Positions 16,545 through 27,265 of a DNA stretch of 64,000 nt are shown piece by piece. The notes under the pieces were generated by a model. It did not search any database, was not told the DNA's origin, and saw only the letters and a program-made list of their open reading frames with translations. The first letter of the stretch is position 1. Each line of letters begins with the position of its first letter. Source of the DNA: Bog-473 sp049513455. Its GTDB lineage: Bacteria > Actinomycetota > Acidimicrobiia > Acidimicrobiales > RAAP-2. Where the stretch lies: assembly GCA_049513455.1 (NCBI GenBank), contig JBEKWB010000004.1:1-64000 (forward strand), written 5' to 3'. Position numbers and translations under genes: made by a program.

Positions 16545-16711
16545 ATGGCTTCCGGCCCGGCCCACAGCACCGTCGCTCCGCCCCACGATGACGGCGCCTC
16601 ACCCCGCCTGCGCACCCGCCCGCTCAGCCGCGACCGGGGCGGGGATGCCCGTTCGGCCGCGTTGGCCGAGAGCATGGTGGCCCACCAGCGCGCCATCTCG
16701 GTGCACCCGCC
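16545..16711 (+). pseudogene. Out-of-frame N-terminal part of the DUF222/HNH gene
   Basis: From ATG 16545 this frame encodes the DUF222-like stretch AALAESMVAHQRAISVH and then loses similarity. The downstream frame resumes with AEFARTEAFRGDGALSMAAW, which continues directly into the HNH protein. The two halves join in sequence but differ in frame by one base at about 16705-16710. This is either a real frameshift or a sequencing or assembly error. Only the second piece is listed as a CDS. Confidence 0.65.
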
Positions 16712-16750
16712 GAGTTCGCCCGGACCGAGGCCTTCCGGGGCGACGGGGCG

Positions 16751-17800
16751 TTGTCCATGGCGGCCTGGCTGAGCGACCGTTGCCGCCTGAGCGCCGCCTC
16801 GGCCCGCACCCTGGTGGTGGCGGCGGAGAAACTGGGAGGGCTCCCCAAGCTCTTTGATGCCCTTTCGGCCGGACGCCTCACCCTCGACGTGCTCGCCCCG
16901 GTGGCGGCCGTCGCCACCGGGGCGACCGACGCGCCGTTGGCCGAGGCCGCGGTGCACTGGAGTGTGCGCCAGGCCCAAGAGCTGGCCCGCACCGCGCGCG
17001 CGATGAGCGAGACCGACGCGGCCAAAAGGTTCACCGGGCGCTTCGTGCGCTTCGACGATGCGCGCTGTGCCCTGTGGGCCCAGTTCACCCCCGACGCCTA
17101 CGCCATCGTCAAGTCCACCTTGGTGGCCCGGGCCGCCCGCCACGACCACCCCTCGGCCGCTGATCCACACTACGAGCCGCTCGAGCGGCGCCTGGCCGAC
17201 GCCGTGGTCGAGGTCTGTACCGAGCGGGGACGAAGAGACGGCGGCACGGGCGAGCCCATCTCGGGCTCGGGGCGGCCACTGTTCGGCGGGGCGCCCGCCC
17301 ACATCGTGGTGCACGCGGATCTGTCCCTCTTCGTCGGTGACGATGGGCGCAGGGGTCTCAAGGGGGAGGGGACCGCCTCCATTGAGGGGGCGGGTCCGAT
17401 CTCGGCCGAGATCGTGAAGCGGCTCGCGTGCGATGCCCCCCACACCATTTCACTCGAGGCGCCCGACGGCACCATCCTCGATCAGTTCCCCTGGCGGCGC
17501 AGCCCAACTGCGGCCCAGCGCATCGAGATCGCCCGGCGCGATGGCGGGTGCCGCTTCCCGGGCTGCGGCTACGGCCTCATCACCAACGTGCACCACCTGC
17601 GCCACTGGATCAACGGCGGCCCGACGGTGTTGTCCAACCTGATCACGCTGTGCCCAGCCCACCACAGCCGGGTGCACGAACTGGGGTGGAAGATGAGCGG
17701 CGACGCCAACGAGCTGGTCACCTTCAGCGGTCCCCACGGGCGCCAGTCCGTGTCCAGCCCTTCGCCGGCGTGGCGCCGCTCACTCCCTGTGCGGAAATGA
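16751..17800 (+). CDS. DUF222 / HNH endonuclease domain protein (N-terminally interrupted)
   Basis: Member of the 13E12-repeat-like DUF222-HNH family common in actinobacteria; its biological role is unknown. DUF222 spans about residues 1-170 (SMAAWLSDRCRLS, GGLPKLFDALSAGRL). The C-terminal HNH nuclease has CRFPGC, NVHHLRHWINGGPT, then NLITLCPAHHSRVHE, with all metal and catalytic His present. The listed TTG start is only the first start codon in this frame. DUF222 sequence continues upstream to 16712 and then in another frame to about 16545, so the intact gene would be about 16545-17800 (roughly 418 aa). Confidence 0.8.
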   Translation: MSMAAWLSDRCRLSAASARTLVVAAEKLGGLPKLFDALSAGRLTLDVLAPVAAVATGATDAPLAEAAVHWSVRQAQELARTARAMSETDAAKRFTGRFVRFDDARCALWAQFTPDAYAIVKSTLVARAARHDHPSAADPHYEPLERRLADAVVEVCTERGRRDGGTGEPISGSGRPLFGGAPAHIVVHADLSLFVGDDGRRGLKGEGTASIEGAGPISAEIVKRLACDAPHTISLEAPDGTILDQFPWRRSPTAAQRIEIARRDGGCRFPGCGYGLITNVHHLRHWINGGPTVLSNLITLCPAHHSRVHELGWKMSGDANELVTFSGPHGRQSVSSPSPAWRRSLPVRK

Positions 17801-17843
17801 GCGGTGCGGTGCAAGGTCTCGTGCAAGGTGGGCTCAACTGCAT

Positions 17844-18290
17844 GTGACCTCCTGGCACGACAAAGCGGTCGAGGAGTGTGGCTACCCAGCCGATTCGGGC
17901 TTTGTCGAGATCTTCTGGCTCCCCGTGCTCGGACCATCGGCCACATGCCTCTTCCGCCGTCTGAACCTCTTTCTAGAGGGTTCTCCAGGCGGAATGACGG
18001 TTGAGATGAACGACCTGGGCCGCGAACTCGGACTGGGCACGTCAGAGAGCAGGCATGCGCCTCTGCCGCGAGCGATTTCTCGTCTGGTGCGGTTCGGCCT
18101 GGCCACGCGCTCGGTGTCGGGCCAGCTGGCTGTGCGGCGCACCGCCGGCCCCCTCTCGCAGCATCTGTTTAACGGCCTCCCTACGGAGATTCAGGAGACG
18201 TATCGAAGCTTTCTCAGCCGCGAGAGAGCTTGTGATCCGGACCTTCCTGCCACCGCGCCATCGCCCACAGCAGATCCGACAGGCGATTGA
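17844..18290 (+). CDS. Hypothetical protein, winged-helix-like actinobacterial family
   Basis: 148 aa. GTG 17844 is used because the overlapping ATG 17842 hits a stop. The sequence HDKAVEECGYPADSGFVEIF, LPVLGPSATCLFRRLN and MTVEMNDLGRELGLG, with PRAISRLVRFGLA, looks like a small helical DNA-binding-like fold of the sort found in an uncharacterised actinobacterial family. No catalytic motif is visible. The last 77 bases overlap the 3' end of the convergent adenosyltransferase gene, which is unusually long for a real overlap, so the true end of the protein or the gene itself is less certain. Confidence 0.6.
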   Translation: MTSWHDKAVEECGYPADSGFVEIFWLPVLGPSATCLFRRLNLFLEGSPGGMTVEMNDLGRELGLGTSESRHAPLPRAISRLVRFGLATRSVSGQLAVRRTAGPLSQHLFNGLPTEIQETYRSFLSRERACDPDLPATAPSPTADPTGD

Positions 18291-18756
18291 GGTACTGCAC
18301 GACCAGCGAACCCTCGACCGGCTCCTGCACCGCCAACCGCTCCGCCCTGCGCACGATGGTGCGGGCGAAGTCAAGGGATGCCGCGCAGCGGTTCTCCCCG
18401 GGAACGGTGAATTCGCTCGGGATGTCGGGGCGGTCTCGAAGGTGGTCAATGTCCAGCTCGAGCGCCGCCACCATCTCGGCCGTCACCAGGGTCGCACCGG
18501 CCTTGAGCTTGCGCCGGTTCTCCGGCGCCGTGGCCACCTCGGCCATCAGGATGTAGAGCTCCCGCTCCAGCGCGGTCAGTCGCTCGTTGAGCTCCGATCC
18601 GGGAGTCGATTCCGCTCGGGCCAGACCCATGGCCGCCTGGGCCTCGTCCACCACCCCGTTGATGTCGATCTGGATGGAGTCCTTCCGCACCCGCCCCCCG
18701 AAGTAGAGCCCGGTGGTTCCATCGTCGCCGGTCTTCGTGTAGATCTTCGGAGTCAT
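18214..18756 (-). CDS. Cob(I)alamin adenosyltransferase, PduO type
   Basis: Makes adenosylcobalamin from cob(I)alamin and ATP. The ATP-binding start KIYTKTGDDGTTGLYFGGRV is followed by the helical bundle with FTVPGENRCAASLDFARTIVRRAER, the PduO/MMAB signature, and NRLSDLLWAMARW. The ATG at 18756 puts TKTGD at residues 7-11 and gives 180 aa; an upstream extension would run into metH. It is divergent from metH, 64 bases apart, so both B12 enzymes share a control region. AdoCbl would serve mutases such as ethylmalonyl-CoA mutase, not MetH itself. Confidence 0.92.
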   Translation of the reverse strand: MTPKIYTKTGDDGTTGLYFGGRVRKDSIQIDINGVVDEAQAAMGLARAESTPGSELNERLTALERELYILMAEVATAPENRRKLKAGATLVTAEMVAALELDIDHLRDRPDIPSEFTVPGENRCAASLDFARTIVRRAERLAVQEPVEGSLVVQYLNRLSDLLWAMARWQEGPDHKLSRG

Positions 18757-18804
18757 CGTGGCGGATGCTATCGGGGCCTGTAGGGGGCACCAGCCAGGCG
18801 CCGG

Positions 18805-18815
18805 TAGCCTAGATA
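18805..18815 (+). promoter_or_regulatory. -10-like hexamers of metH
   Basis: TAGCCT (18805-18810) and the overlapping TAGATA (18810-18815) end ten and five bases before ATG 18821. The whole gap to the divergent gene is 64 bases, too short for a cobalamin riboswitch. Confidence 0.45.
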
Positions 18816-18820
18816 CCACC

Positions 18821-21800
18821 ATGTCGATCTCACCGGAACTGCTCGGTCGTCTCGACCCGGCCAAGTCCACCTATCTCCAGGCCCTTCGGGAGCGGGTGCT
18901 GATCTTTGACGGCGCCATGGGCACCAATCTGCAAATGATGGGGTTGACTGCGGAGGACTTCGGTGGCCCCGACCTCGAAGGATGCAACGAAATCCTCATC
19001 AGTACCCGTCCCGACCTGATCGCCCGGGTCCATCGGTCCTTCTTCGAGGTCGGCTGCGACGTGGTCGAAACCGGGACGTTTGGATCCTCTCCGGTCGTGC
19101 TGGCCGAGTACGGGCTGGCCGACCGGGCCCGGGAGATCAGCCGCACCGGGGCCGAGATCGCCAAGTCGGTCGCCGCCGAGTTCGCCACGCCCGAGCGTCC
19201 TCGCTGGGTGGCCGGCAGCATGGGACCCGGGACCAAGTTCCCCACCCTCGGGCAGATCCCCTATGCCGACCTGCGGGGCGCGTACGAGGAGCAGGCGCTC
19301 GGCCTGCTCGAAGGGGGTGTCGACCTCCTTCTCATTGAGACCGTGTTCGATCTGCTCTCCGCCAAGGCGGCCATCAATGGCGCTCGCCGGGCCATGGCCG
19401 CGCTCGACCGCGTCGTACCGCTCCAGGTTCAGGTGACGATCGAGCTGACGGGCCGCATGCTCCCAGGCACCGAGATCGCCGCGGCGCTGACCGTCCTGAG
19501 CGCAATGCAGGTGGACGTCGTCGGGCTCAACTGCGCCACGGGCCCCGTCGAGATGAGCGAGGCCCTGCGGCATCTGTCCTCGGCCAGCCTGGTGCCGATC
19601 TCCTGCGTCCCCAATGCGGGCCTGCCGTCGGTGGTCGACGGCATGATGCACTACGACCTGACCCCCGACGAGCTCGCCGAGCATCTCTACCGCTTCATCA
19701 CCGAGTTCGGGGTCTCGGCCGTTGGTGGATGCTGCGGCACGACACCCGAGCACCTGGCCGCCGTGGTGGCGCGCTGCGGCGGGGCCACTCCGGCCGTCCG
19801 CACGCCGGTTGAAGAGCCGTCGGCCGCGTCCATCTACAGCTCGGTCCCGTTCCGCCAGGACACCTCGTTCCTGGTGGTGGGTGAGCGCACGAACGCCAAC
19901 GGCTCCAAGCGCTTCCGGGAGGCCATGCTCGAGGCCGACTGGGACACCTGCGTGGCCATGGCCCGCGATCAGGTCAAGGAGGGCGCGCACGTGATCGACG
20001 TGTGCGTCGACTACACCGGCGCCGACGGCGTGGCCGACATGACCGAAGTGGCCAGCCGGTTTGCCACCCAGGCCAGCGTGCCGCTCATGGTCGACTCGAC
20101 CGAGGGCCCCGTCGCCCGGGCCGCCCTCGAATGGATCGGTGGCCGTCCCATCCTCAACTCGGTCAACCTCGAGGAAGGCGATCAGCCCGGCACCAGGCTC
20201 GACACGTTCCTGCGGCTGGCCCGCGAGTTCGGCGCCGCCGTGGTCTGCACCTGCATCGACGAAGAGGGCCAGGCACGCACGGCCGAGTGGAAGCTGCGGG
20301 CCGCCCGGAATATCCGCGACATCGCCGTCGAGCGCTACGGGTTGGCACCCGAGGACCTGCTCTTCGACCCTCTGGCCCTTCCTCTCTCCACCGGCATGGA
20401 GGAGAGCCGCAACGATGGGATCGAGACCATAGAGGGCATCCGGTCCATCAAGGCCGAACTGCCGGGCGTTTCCACCATCCTCGGACTGTCCAACGTCTCG
20501 TTCGGCCTCAACCCCGCGGCGCGCCAGGTGCTCAACTCCGTATTCCTCCACGAGTGTGTGGAGGCGGGGCTCGACTCGGCCATTGTGCACGCGTCGAAGA
20601 TCCTCCCGCTCTCACGGATTGAAGAGCGGGCCAAGGAGATCAGCCTCGATCTCGTCTACAACCGCCGCACCGACGACTACGACCCGCTGCAGGAGCTTCT
20701 CGCTCTCTTCGACGGGGTCAAGGTCAACGCCGGGGCGGCCGACGAACACCTCGACTGGCCCGTGGATCAGCGCCTGTCGCAGCGGATCATCGACGGCAAC
20801 CGCAACGGGCTCGAGACCGATCTGACCGAGGCGCTCGACTCGGGTATGGGTGCGCTGGCCATCGTGAACGACGTGCTGCTCGAAGGCATGAAGGTGGTCG
20901 GAGAGCGATTCGCCTCGGGTGAGATGCAGCTTCCGTTCGTTCTCCAGTCCGCCGAAACGATGAAGGCTGCCGTGGCCTTCCTCGAGCCGTTCATGGAGAA
21001 GGCCGACCAGGGCGGCAAGGGCACCGTGGTGCTGGCCACGGTCAAGGGAGACGTGCACGACATCGGGAAGAACCTGGTTGACATCATCCTCACCAACAAC
21101 GGCTACGAGGTCATCAACCTCGGCATAAAGATCGGGATCAACGAGATGATCGCCGCCGCCGAGGAGCACAAGGCCGATGCCATCGGGATGAGCGGGCTCC
21201 TGGTGAAGTCCACGTTGATCATGCGGGAGAACCTGGTCGAGCTCAACCAGCGTGACCTGGCCGGCTTCCCCATCCTCCTCGGTGGTGCCGCGCTGACGCG
21301 CACCTATGTCGAGCGCGATCTCCGTGAGATCTACGACGGGCGCCTGTTCTACGGTCGCGATGCGTTCGAGGGTCTACGCACCATGGACCGCCTGGTGGAG
21401 CTGAAGAAGTCGGGCGAAGAAGACCCACTGTTCGGACGGGAGATTTCGACCAAGAACGTTCCCAAGCGCAGCCGGCTGGACCCCCAGGAGACCACACCGG
21501 TGGAGGGCCAGCCAGCCCGGGCCGACATCGCGTCGGACAACCAGCTCTTCGCACCGCCCTTCGTCGGCAGCCGCATCGCCAAGGGCATTGCACTCGACGA
21601 CATTGCCAAGTATCTCAACCTGACCGCGCTCTTCCGTAACCAGTGGGGGTTCAGGCCAGAGAAAGAGCATGGCGAAGACGACCCGGAATTCAAGGATCGC
21701 GTGCGGGCAGTTCTGCGCGAGGAGATGGCGAAGGCCAAGGAGGGTGATCTCCTTATCCCCCAGGTGGCGTACGGTCACTTCGCCGCCAACGCCGAAGGGA

Positions 21801-22336
21801 ACGACCTCGTCATATGGAAAGACGAGTCACGCAACTCTGAGTGGATGCGGTTCACCTTCCCACGACAGCGCAAGGAACCGTGGCTCTGCATCGCTGATTT
21901 CTTCCGTCCGAGCGATTCGGGTGAAGACGACTTCGCCAGTTTCATGCTGTGCACCATCGGCCCCAGGGCCTCCGAAGAGGCGGCGCGCCTCAAGTCCGAG
22001 AACCGCTACACCGACTATCTGTTCCTGCACGGCCTCAGTGTCGAGATGGCGGAGGCCACTGCCGAGTACTGGCACCACCGCATCCGCGAGGAGCTGGGCT
22101 TCGCTGACCAGGATGGGCCACCCTTGGACGTGTTGCTCCGCCAGGGATACAGGGGCGGGCGCTACTCATGGGGCTACCCAGCCTGTCCCGAGCTCACGGA
22201 CAACGAGAAGGTGGTGGAACTCCTGGGCGGCGATCGCATCGGCGTCACGGTGAGCGAGGGGTTCCAGATGGAGCCCGAGCAGACCACGGACGCGATCATC
22301 TGCCACCACCCGGCGGCCAAGTACTTCGTAGCCTGA
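18821..22336 (+). CDS. metH: Cobalamin-dependent methionine synthase
   Basis: Transfers methyl from 5-methyl-THF to homocysteine through methylcobalamin. All modules are present in 1171 aa: homocysteine domain (about 20-330; DGAMGTNLQ, zinc ligands in LNCATG and GGCCGTT), pterin domain (about 345-610; ERTNANGSKRFREAM), B12 cap and Rossmann domains (about 630-870; DVHDIGKNLV with the lower-axial His), and the SAM-dependent reactivation domain (about 920-1171; RYSWGYPACPEL). ATG 18821 is chosen because earlier codons lie inside the promoter and the divergent gene. Confidence 0.96.
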   Translation: MSISPELLGRLDPAKSTYLQALRERVLIFDGAMGTNLQMMGLTAEDFGGPDLEGCNEILISTRPDLIARVHRSFFEVGCDVVETGTFGSSPVVLAEYGLADRAREISRTGAEIAKSVAAEFATPERPRWVAGSMGPGTKFPTLGQIPYADLRGAYEEQALGLLEGGVDLLLIETVFDLLSAKAAINGARRAMAALDRVVPLQVQVTIELTGRMLPGTEIAAALTVLSAMQVDVVGLNCATGPVEMSEALRHLSSASLVPISCVPNAGLPSVVDGMMHYDLTPDELAEHLYRFITEFGVSAVGGCCGTTPEHLAAVVARCGGATPAVRTPVEEPSAASIYSSVPFRQDTSFLVVGERTNANGSKRFREAMLEADWDTCVAMARDQVKEGAHVIDVCVDYTGADGVADMTEVASRFATQASVPLMVDSTEGPVARAALEWIGGRPILNSVNLEEGDQPGTRLDTFLRLAREFGAAVVCTCIDEEGQARTAEWKLRAARNIRDIAVERYGLAPEDLLFDPLALPLSTGMEESRNDGIETIEGIRSIKAELPGVSTILGLSNVSFGLNPAARQVLNSVFLHECVEAGLDSAIVHASKILPLSRIEERAKEISLDLVYNRRTDDYDPLQELLALFDGVKVNAGAADEHLDWPVDQRLSQRIIDGNRNGLETDLTEALDSGMGALAIVNDVLLEGMKVVGERFASGEMQLPFVLQSAETMKAAVAFLEPFMEKADQGGKGTVVLATVKGDVHDIGKNLVDIILTNNGYEVINLGIKIGINEMIAAAEEHKADAIGMSGLLVKSTLIMRENLVELNQRDLAGFPILLGGAALTRTYVERDLREIYDGRLFYGRDAFEGLRTMDRLVELKKSGEEDPLFGREISTKNVPKRSRLDPQETTPVEGQPARADIASDNQLFAPPFVGSRIAKGIALDDIAKYLNLTALFRNQWGFRPEKEHGEDDPEFKDRVRAVLREEMAKAKEGDLLIPQVAYGHFAANAEGNDLVIWKDESRNSEWMRFTFPRQRKEPWLCIADFFRPSDSGEDDFASFMLCTIGPRASEEAARLKSENRYTDYLFLHGLSVEMAEATAEYWHHRIREELGFADQDGPPLDVLLRQGYRGGRYSWGYPACPELTDNEKVVELLGGDRIGVTVSEGFQMEPEQTTDAIICHHPAAKYFVA

Positions 22337-22372
22337 GGATCGCATCGCCCCCTGCTCCTGCTGGTCCAGGCT

Positions 22373-22387
22373 GGACCCGCCTGCCCA
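22373..22387. terminator. Inverted repeat between convergent metH and lipBA
   Basis: GGTCCAG and CTGGACC are exact complements around one base (22373-22387); as RNA this would form a five-base-pair stem with a five-base loop. It lies in the 60-base convergent gap. It is short and has no U tract, so termination is only suggested. Confidence 0.35.
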
Positions 22388-22396
22388 GAGGCGTCG

Positions 22397-24067
22397 TTAC
22401 CTGAGCAGTGCGGGCTGGCCGTGCGCGCCCGCAGCCGCCGCGGCATCGCGGGCGTGATAGCTGGACCGGGTAAGAGGCGAGGCTTCCACGTGCGGCACGC
22501 CGAGCTCGGCCCCAATCTCTTTTAGCCGGTCGAACTCCTCCGGAGCCCAGTAGCGCGAGACCGGGAGGTGATCGCTGCTCGGCCTCAGGTACTGGCCGAT
22601 CGTGATGATGGACACGCCGACGGCACGCAGGTCGGCCATGGTGGCGATGACTTCGTCCTCGCGCTCACCGAGACCCACCATGAGGCCTGACTTGGTGACC
22701 AGTCCGGCGGCTCCCGCGCGGGCCAGGACACCCAGGCTGCGGGCGTAGCCGGCCGATGGCCGCACCGCGCGCTGCAGGCGAGCGACCGTCTCGATGTTGT
22801 GATTGAGCACGTCCGGGCAGGCCGCGAAGATCATCTCGAGCGACGCTGTGTCGCCACGGCAGTCCGAAATGAGCACCTCGACAGTGGTACCTGGTGCCCG
22901 CTCCCTGAGGGCCGTGATGGTCTGCGCCATGGCCCCTGCCCCGCCGTCCGCCAGATCGTCCCGGGCCACGCAGGTCACCACGGCGTGGCCCAATCCCATC
23001 CGCGCCACCGCCTGTGCGACCCGATCCGGCTCGTCAGGAGAGAGTGGGAGGGGGTGGTACGTGTCGACCTGGCAGAACCCACAGGCCCTGGTGCAGCGCT
23101 CCCCGTTGATCATGAAGGTGGCCGTCCCCTCGGACCAACACTCGTAGATGTTGGGGCATCCGGCCTCTTCGCACACCGTGGCCAGACCCAGGTCGTGCAC
23201 CGTCTTGCCGAGAGACAGGTACTCCTTGCCCATGTGCACGGGTACACGGAGCCACTCGGGCTTACGCTCCGAGATCTGCAATCCTGACTCGGGTCTCACC
23301 CCGGCCTGACGCAGACGCCGCAGGAGCGGCCGTTCGACCGGTATGCCTTGACGTGCGCCGTCTCCCGCTCGCCCGATGGAGTTGTCAGTCGGACCGGTCA
23401 CCACGTCTTGGCGATCGATGATGTCGCCCGTACGCCCGAACGCCTCGGTGGCCCGTCGCAGCAACATCTCCACCACGTCGTCGAACGAGACCTCTATGCC
23501 CTCTTCCCGCAGTGAGGTGACACCCCGATCGGCAATGCCGCACGGGACGATGTACCCGAACATCGAGAGGTCGCACGACACGTTCAGCGCAAGGCCGTGC
23601 AAGGTACGCCGGCCTCCCGAGGTGGAGCGGACGGTGCGAACGCCGATGGCCGCGATCTTGCGCGGCGCGGAACCTTCGGCGTCGATCCACACTCCCGGGT
23701 AGTGCTCGTCACTGGTGGCGCCGGGCAGGCCGAGATCGCCCAACGTGGCAATGATCAGCCGTTCGAGCCGGCGAACGTGCGCCGGCCCGGCGGAAAGCCC
23801 GTCCGGGACTGAAACGATCGGATACAGCACCACCTGGCCCGGGCCGTGGTAGGTGACATCGCCGCCGCGGTCGGTCTGTTCGAGGGTGGCGCCCACACAA
23901 GCAGGGTCGACCAGGACGTGTGACCGGTCAGCGTGGACGCCCAAGGTGAAGACGTGGGGATGTTGGAGAACCAGGAGGTAGTCGTCATCGGCCTTCTTCG
24001 CCAACGAATGCTGCAGCACGAACGCCTCGTGATAGGGAACCGTCCCCAAGGTGCGAATCCGCAGCAT
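22397..24067 (-). CDS. Fused octanoyltransferase (LipB) - lipoyl synthase (LipA)
   Basis: One uninterrupted 556-aa frame carries both steps of lipoate assembly. Residues 1-215 are LipB: RGGDVTYHGPGQVVLYP with His74, RKIAAIGVRT with Lys137 and VPCGIADRGVTSL with Cys176. A linker of about 50 residues leads to LipA (about 265-556): the auxiliary cluster CEEAGCPNIYEC (Cys299, 304, 310), radical-SAM CTRACGFC (325, 329, 332) and the C-terminal RSSYHA with the cluster-ligating Ser. It lies 11 bases after aceF, whose lipoyl domain is its substrate. LipA and LipB are usually separate genes. Confidence 0.93.
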   Translation of the reverse strand: MLRIRTLGTVPYHEAFVLQHSLAKKADDDYLLVLQHPHVFTLGVHADRSHVLVDPACVGATLEQTDRGGDVTYHGPGQVVLYPIVSVPDGLSAGPAHVRRLERLIIATLGDLGLPGATSDEHYPGVWIDAEGSAPRKIAAIGVRTVRSTSGGRRTLHGLALNVSCDLSMFGYIVPCGIADRGVTSLREEGIEVSFDDVVEMLLRRATEAFGRTGDIIDRQDVVTGPTDNSIGRAGDGARQGIPVERPLLRRLRQAGVRPESGLQISERKPEWLRVPVHMGKEYLSLGKTVHDLGLATVCEEAGCPNIYECWSEGTATFMINGERCTRACGFCQVDTYHPLPLSPDEPDRVAQAVARMGLGHAVVTCVARDDLADGGAGAMAQTITALRERAPGTTVEVLISDCRGDTASLEMIFAACPDVLNHNIETVARLQRAVRPSAGYARSLGVLARAGAAGLVTKSGLMVGLGEREDEVIATMADLRAVGVSIITIGQYLRPSSDHLPVSRYWAPEEFDRLKEIGAELGVPHVEASPLTRSSYHARDAAAAAGAHGQPALLR

Positions 24068-24078
24068 GGCTCTACTTT

Positions 24079-25648
<1,570 letters not shown>

Positions 25649-25656
<8 letters not shown>

Positions 25657-27064
25657 CGTGCAATCCCCTTCCGGTCAGCGCCAACATCGTCTCGCCGAAC
25701 GACTCCGACAGCGACGGATGTGGCTGAATGAAATACGCCACCTCTTCGGGCAAAGCCTCCCAGTTGACAGCCAGGTAACCCGCGCCGAGTTGTTCGGTCA
25801 CCCATGGCCCGGCCATGTGCACCCCGAGGATCTGTCCCGCGCTCCCATCGGGCCGCTGTTCCGCCACGATCTTCACGACGCCCTCGGTCTCACCGATGAT
25901 CTGGGCGCGGCTGTTCCCTCCAAAGGGGTCCTTCTTGATGACCACCGGGATCCCCTTGGCCTTCGCTTGGGCTTCGGTCATGCCGCAGAAGGCCACCTCG
26001 GGATGGCAGTAGATGGCCCACGGCACGGCACCGTAGTCAACCGGCACGACCGTCTCACCGAGCATGCCCTTGACCGCCACGATCGCTTCCGCGAAGCCGA
26101 CATGGGCCAGTTGCGGCGACCCGGCCACCACGTCGCCCACCGCCCACACGCCGGGCACGGCGGTGCGCTGGTACTCGTCGGCCACCACGAAGCCTCGTTC
26201 GTCGATTTCGACCGCGACCCCCGGCGCCACCAGACCTTCGGTCCTCGGCCGGCGACCCACCGAGACCACGATGGCGTCGACCTCGTAGGACTCGTCACCC
26301 GCGGTGAGCGTCGTGGAGCTCCCGTCCTTCTTCGGTTTGTGACCCTCTACCTGAACCCCCGTGACGACCTCGATTCCCCGCTTCTTGAACGATCGGGCGA
26401 TCAACCGCACGATGTCCTCGTCGCACCCGGTCAGGATCGAGTCGAGCGCCTCGAGAACGGTCACCTTCGCTCCGAGGTCCGACAGGAGGGAGGCGAACTC
26501 ACACCCGATGGCGCCTCCGCCGACGACGGCGACCGATGCGGGGATCTCCTTGAGGTCGAGGAACTCGTCGGAGCTCATGACCCAGCGCCCGTCCACCTCG
26601 AGCCCCAGCAGAGTCCGAGGGACGGAACCCGACGCCAGGACGACGTTTCGCCCGAGCACCACTCGCCCGGCGTCCTCGCCGTCGACCACGCGCACCCGGC
26701 GATCCGCCTCGAGGGTACCGGTGCCTGAAAGGACCGTTACCTTGCGACCCTTGAGAAGGCCGCTGAGGCCCTTGAAGAGCTTGTCGACCACACCGTTCTT
26801 CCGGTCCTGGCTCACCGAGAACTCCAGCGTGGGCGGCGCCACGTTGACACCGAAATCGGCTGCCGAGCCAACCGTGCGGTACACCGAGGCGGTCTCGAGG
26901 AACTCCTTGGCCGGGACGCACCCTCGATGCAGGCAGGTGCCTCCTACTTTGTCCCGCTCCACGATGGCGACGGACAACCCGGCGGCAGCACCGTAGAGCG
27001 CAGTTGCATAGCCTCCCGGCCCACCACCGATCACGACGATGTCGAACTCGTCCTCTGCGTCCAT
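25649..27064 (-). CDS. lpd: Dihydrolipoamide dehydrogenase (E3)
   Basis: FAD/NAD disulfide oxidoreductase that reoxidises lipoyl groups of E2. It has the FAD site VVIGGGPGGYATALYGA at the N-terminus, the redox disulfide GGTCLHRGCVPAKEFL (CxxxxC), the NAD site AVVGGGAIGCEFASLL, and the C-terminal catalytic HPSLSESFGE with His and Glu. 471 aa is standard. The first gene of the operon lpd-aceF-lipBA on the minus strand. Upstream is a 193-base gap with a 20-bp duplication. Confidence 0.95.
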
Positions 27065-27074
27065 CGCCGTCCCT

Positions 27075-27114
27075 TCTTCCTGTCCGCTCGCCGCTCTTCC
27101 TGTCCGCTCGCCGC
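27075..27114. repeat. 20-bp tandem duplication upstream of lpd
   Basis: TCTTCCTGTCCGCTCGCCGC occurs at 27075-27094 and again at 27095-27114, with no mismatch. It starts 11 bases before the lpd start codon, so it forms the leader of the operon on the minus strand. Confidence 0.92.
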
Positions 27115-27231
27115 GCGGCCGGCCCTCCCCGAAACTGCCCCGTGCACGCCGTCCGTTGCGACTTCACGCCGCGTGTGTTGCCGGGAGCCAGCCTACCGTT
27201 CACACTCGACGTCGCAGCCGTACCCAGGTGG

Positions 27232-27265
27232 GTTTCATGATGGACGAGTGATCAGTTTCATGATG
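27232..27265. repeat. Direct repeat in the rnhA-lpd gap
   Basis: GTTTCATGATG occurs at 27232-27242 and 27255-27265, 23 bases apart, at the 3' end of rnhA. Confidence 0.7.

Noticed and set aside
16751..17800. HNH gene as part of a transposon or intein
   Set aside because: It is a stand-alone DUF222 protein with no terminal repeats, transposase or intein splice motifs around it.
18757..18820. Cobalamin riboswitch before metH
   Set aside because: The gap is 64 bases, far too short for the roughly 200-base B12 element, and no conserved box is seen.
18830..20590. Long open frame antisense to metH (586 codons)
   Set aside because: No family resemblance; it mirrors conserved MetH domains.
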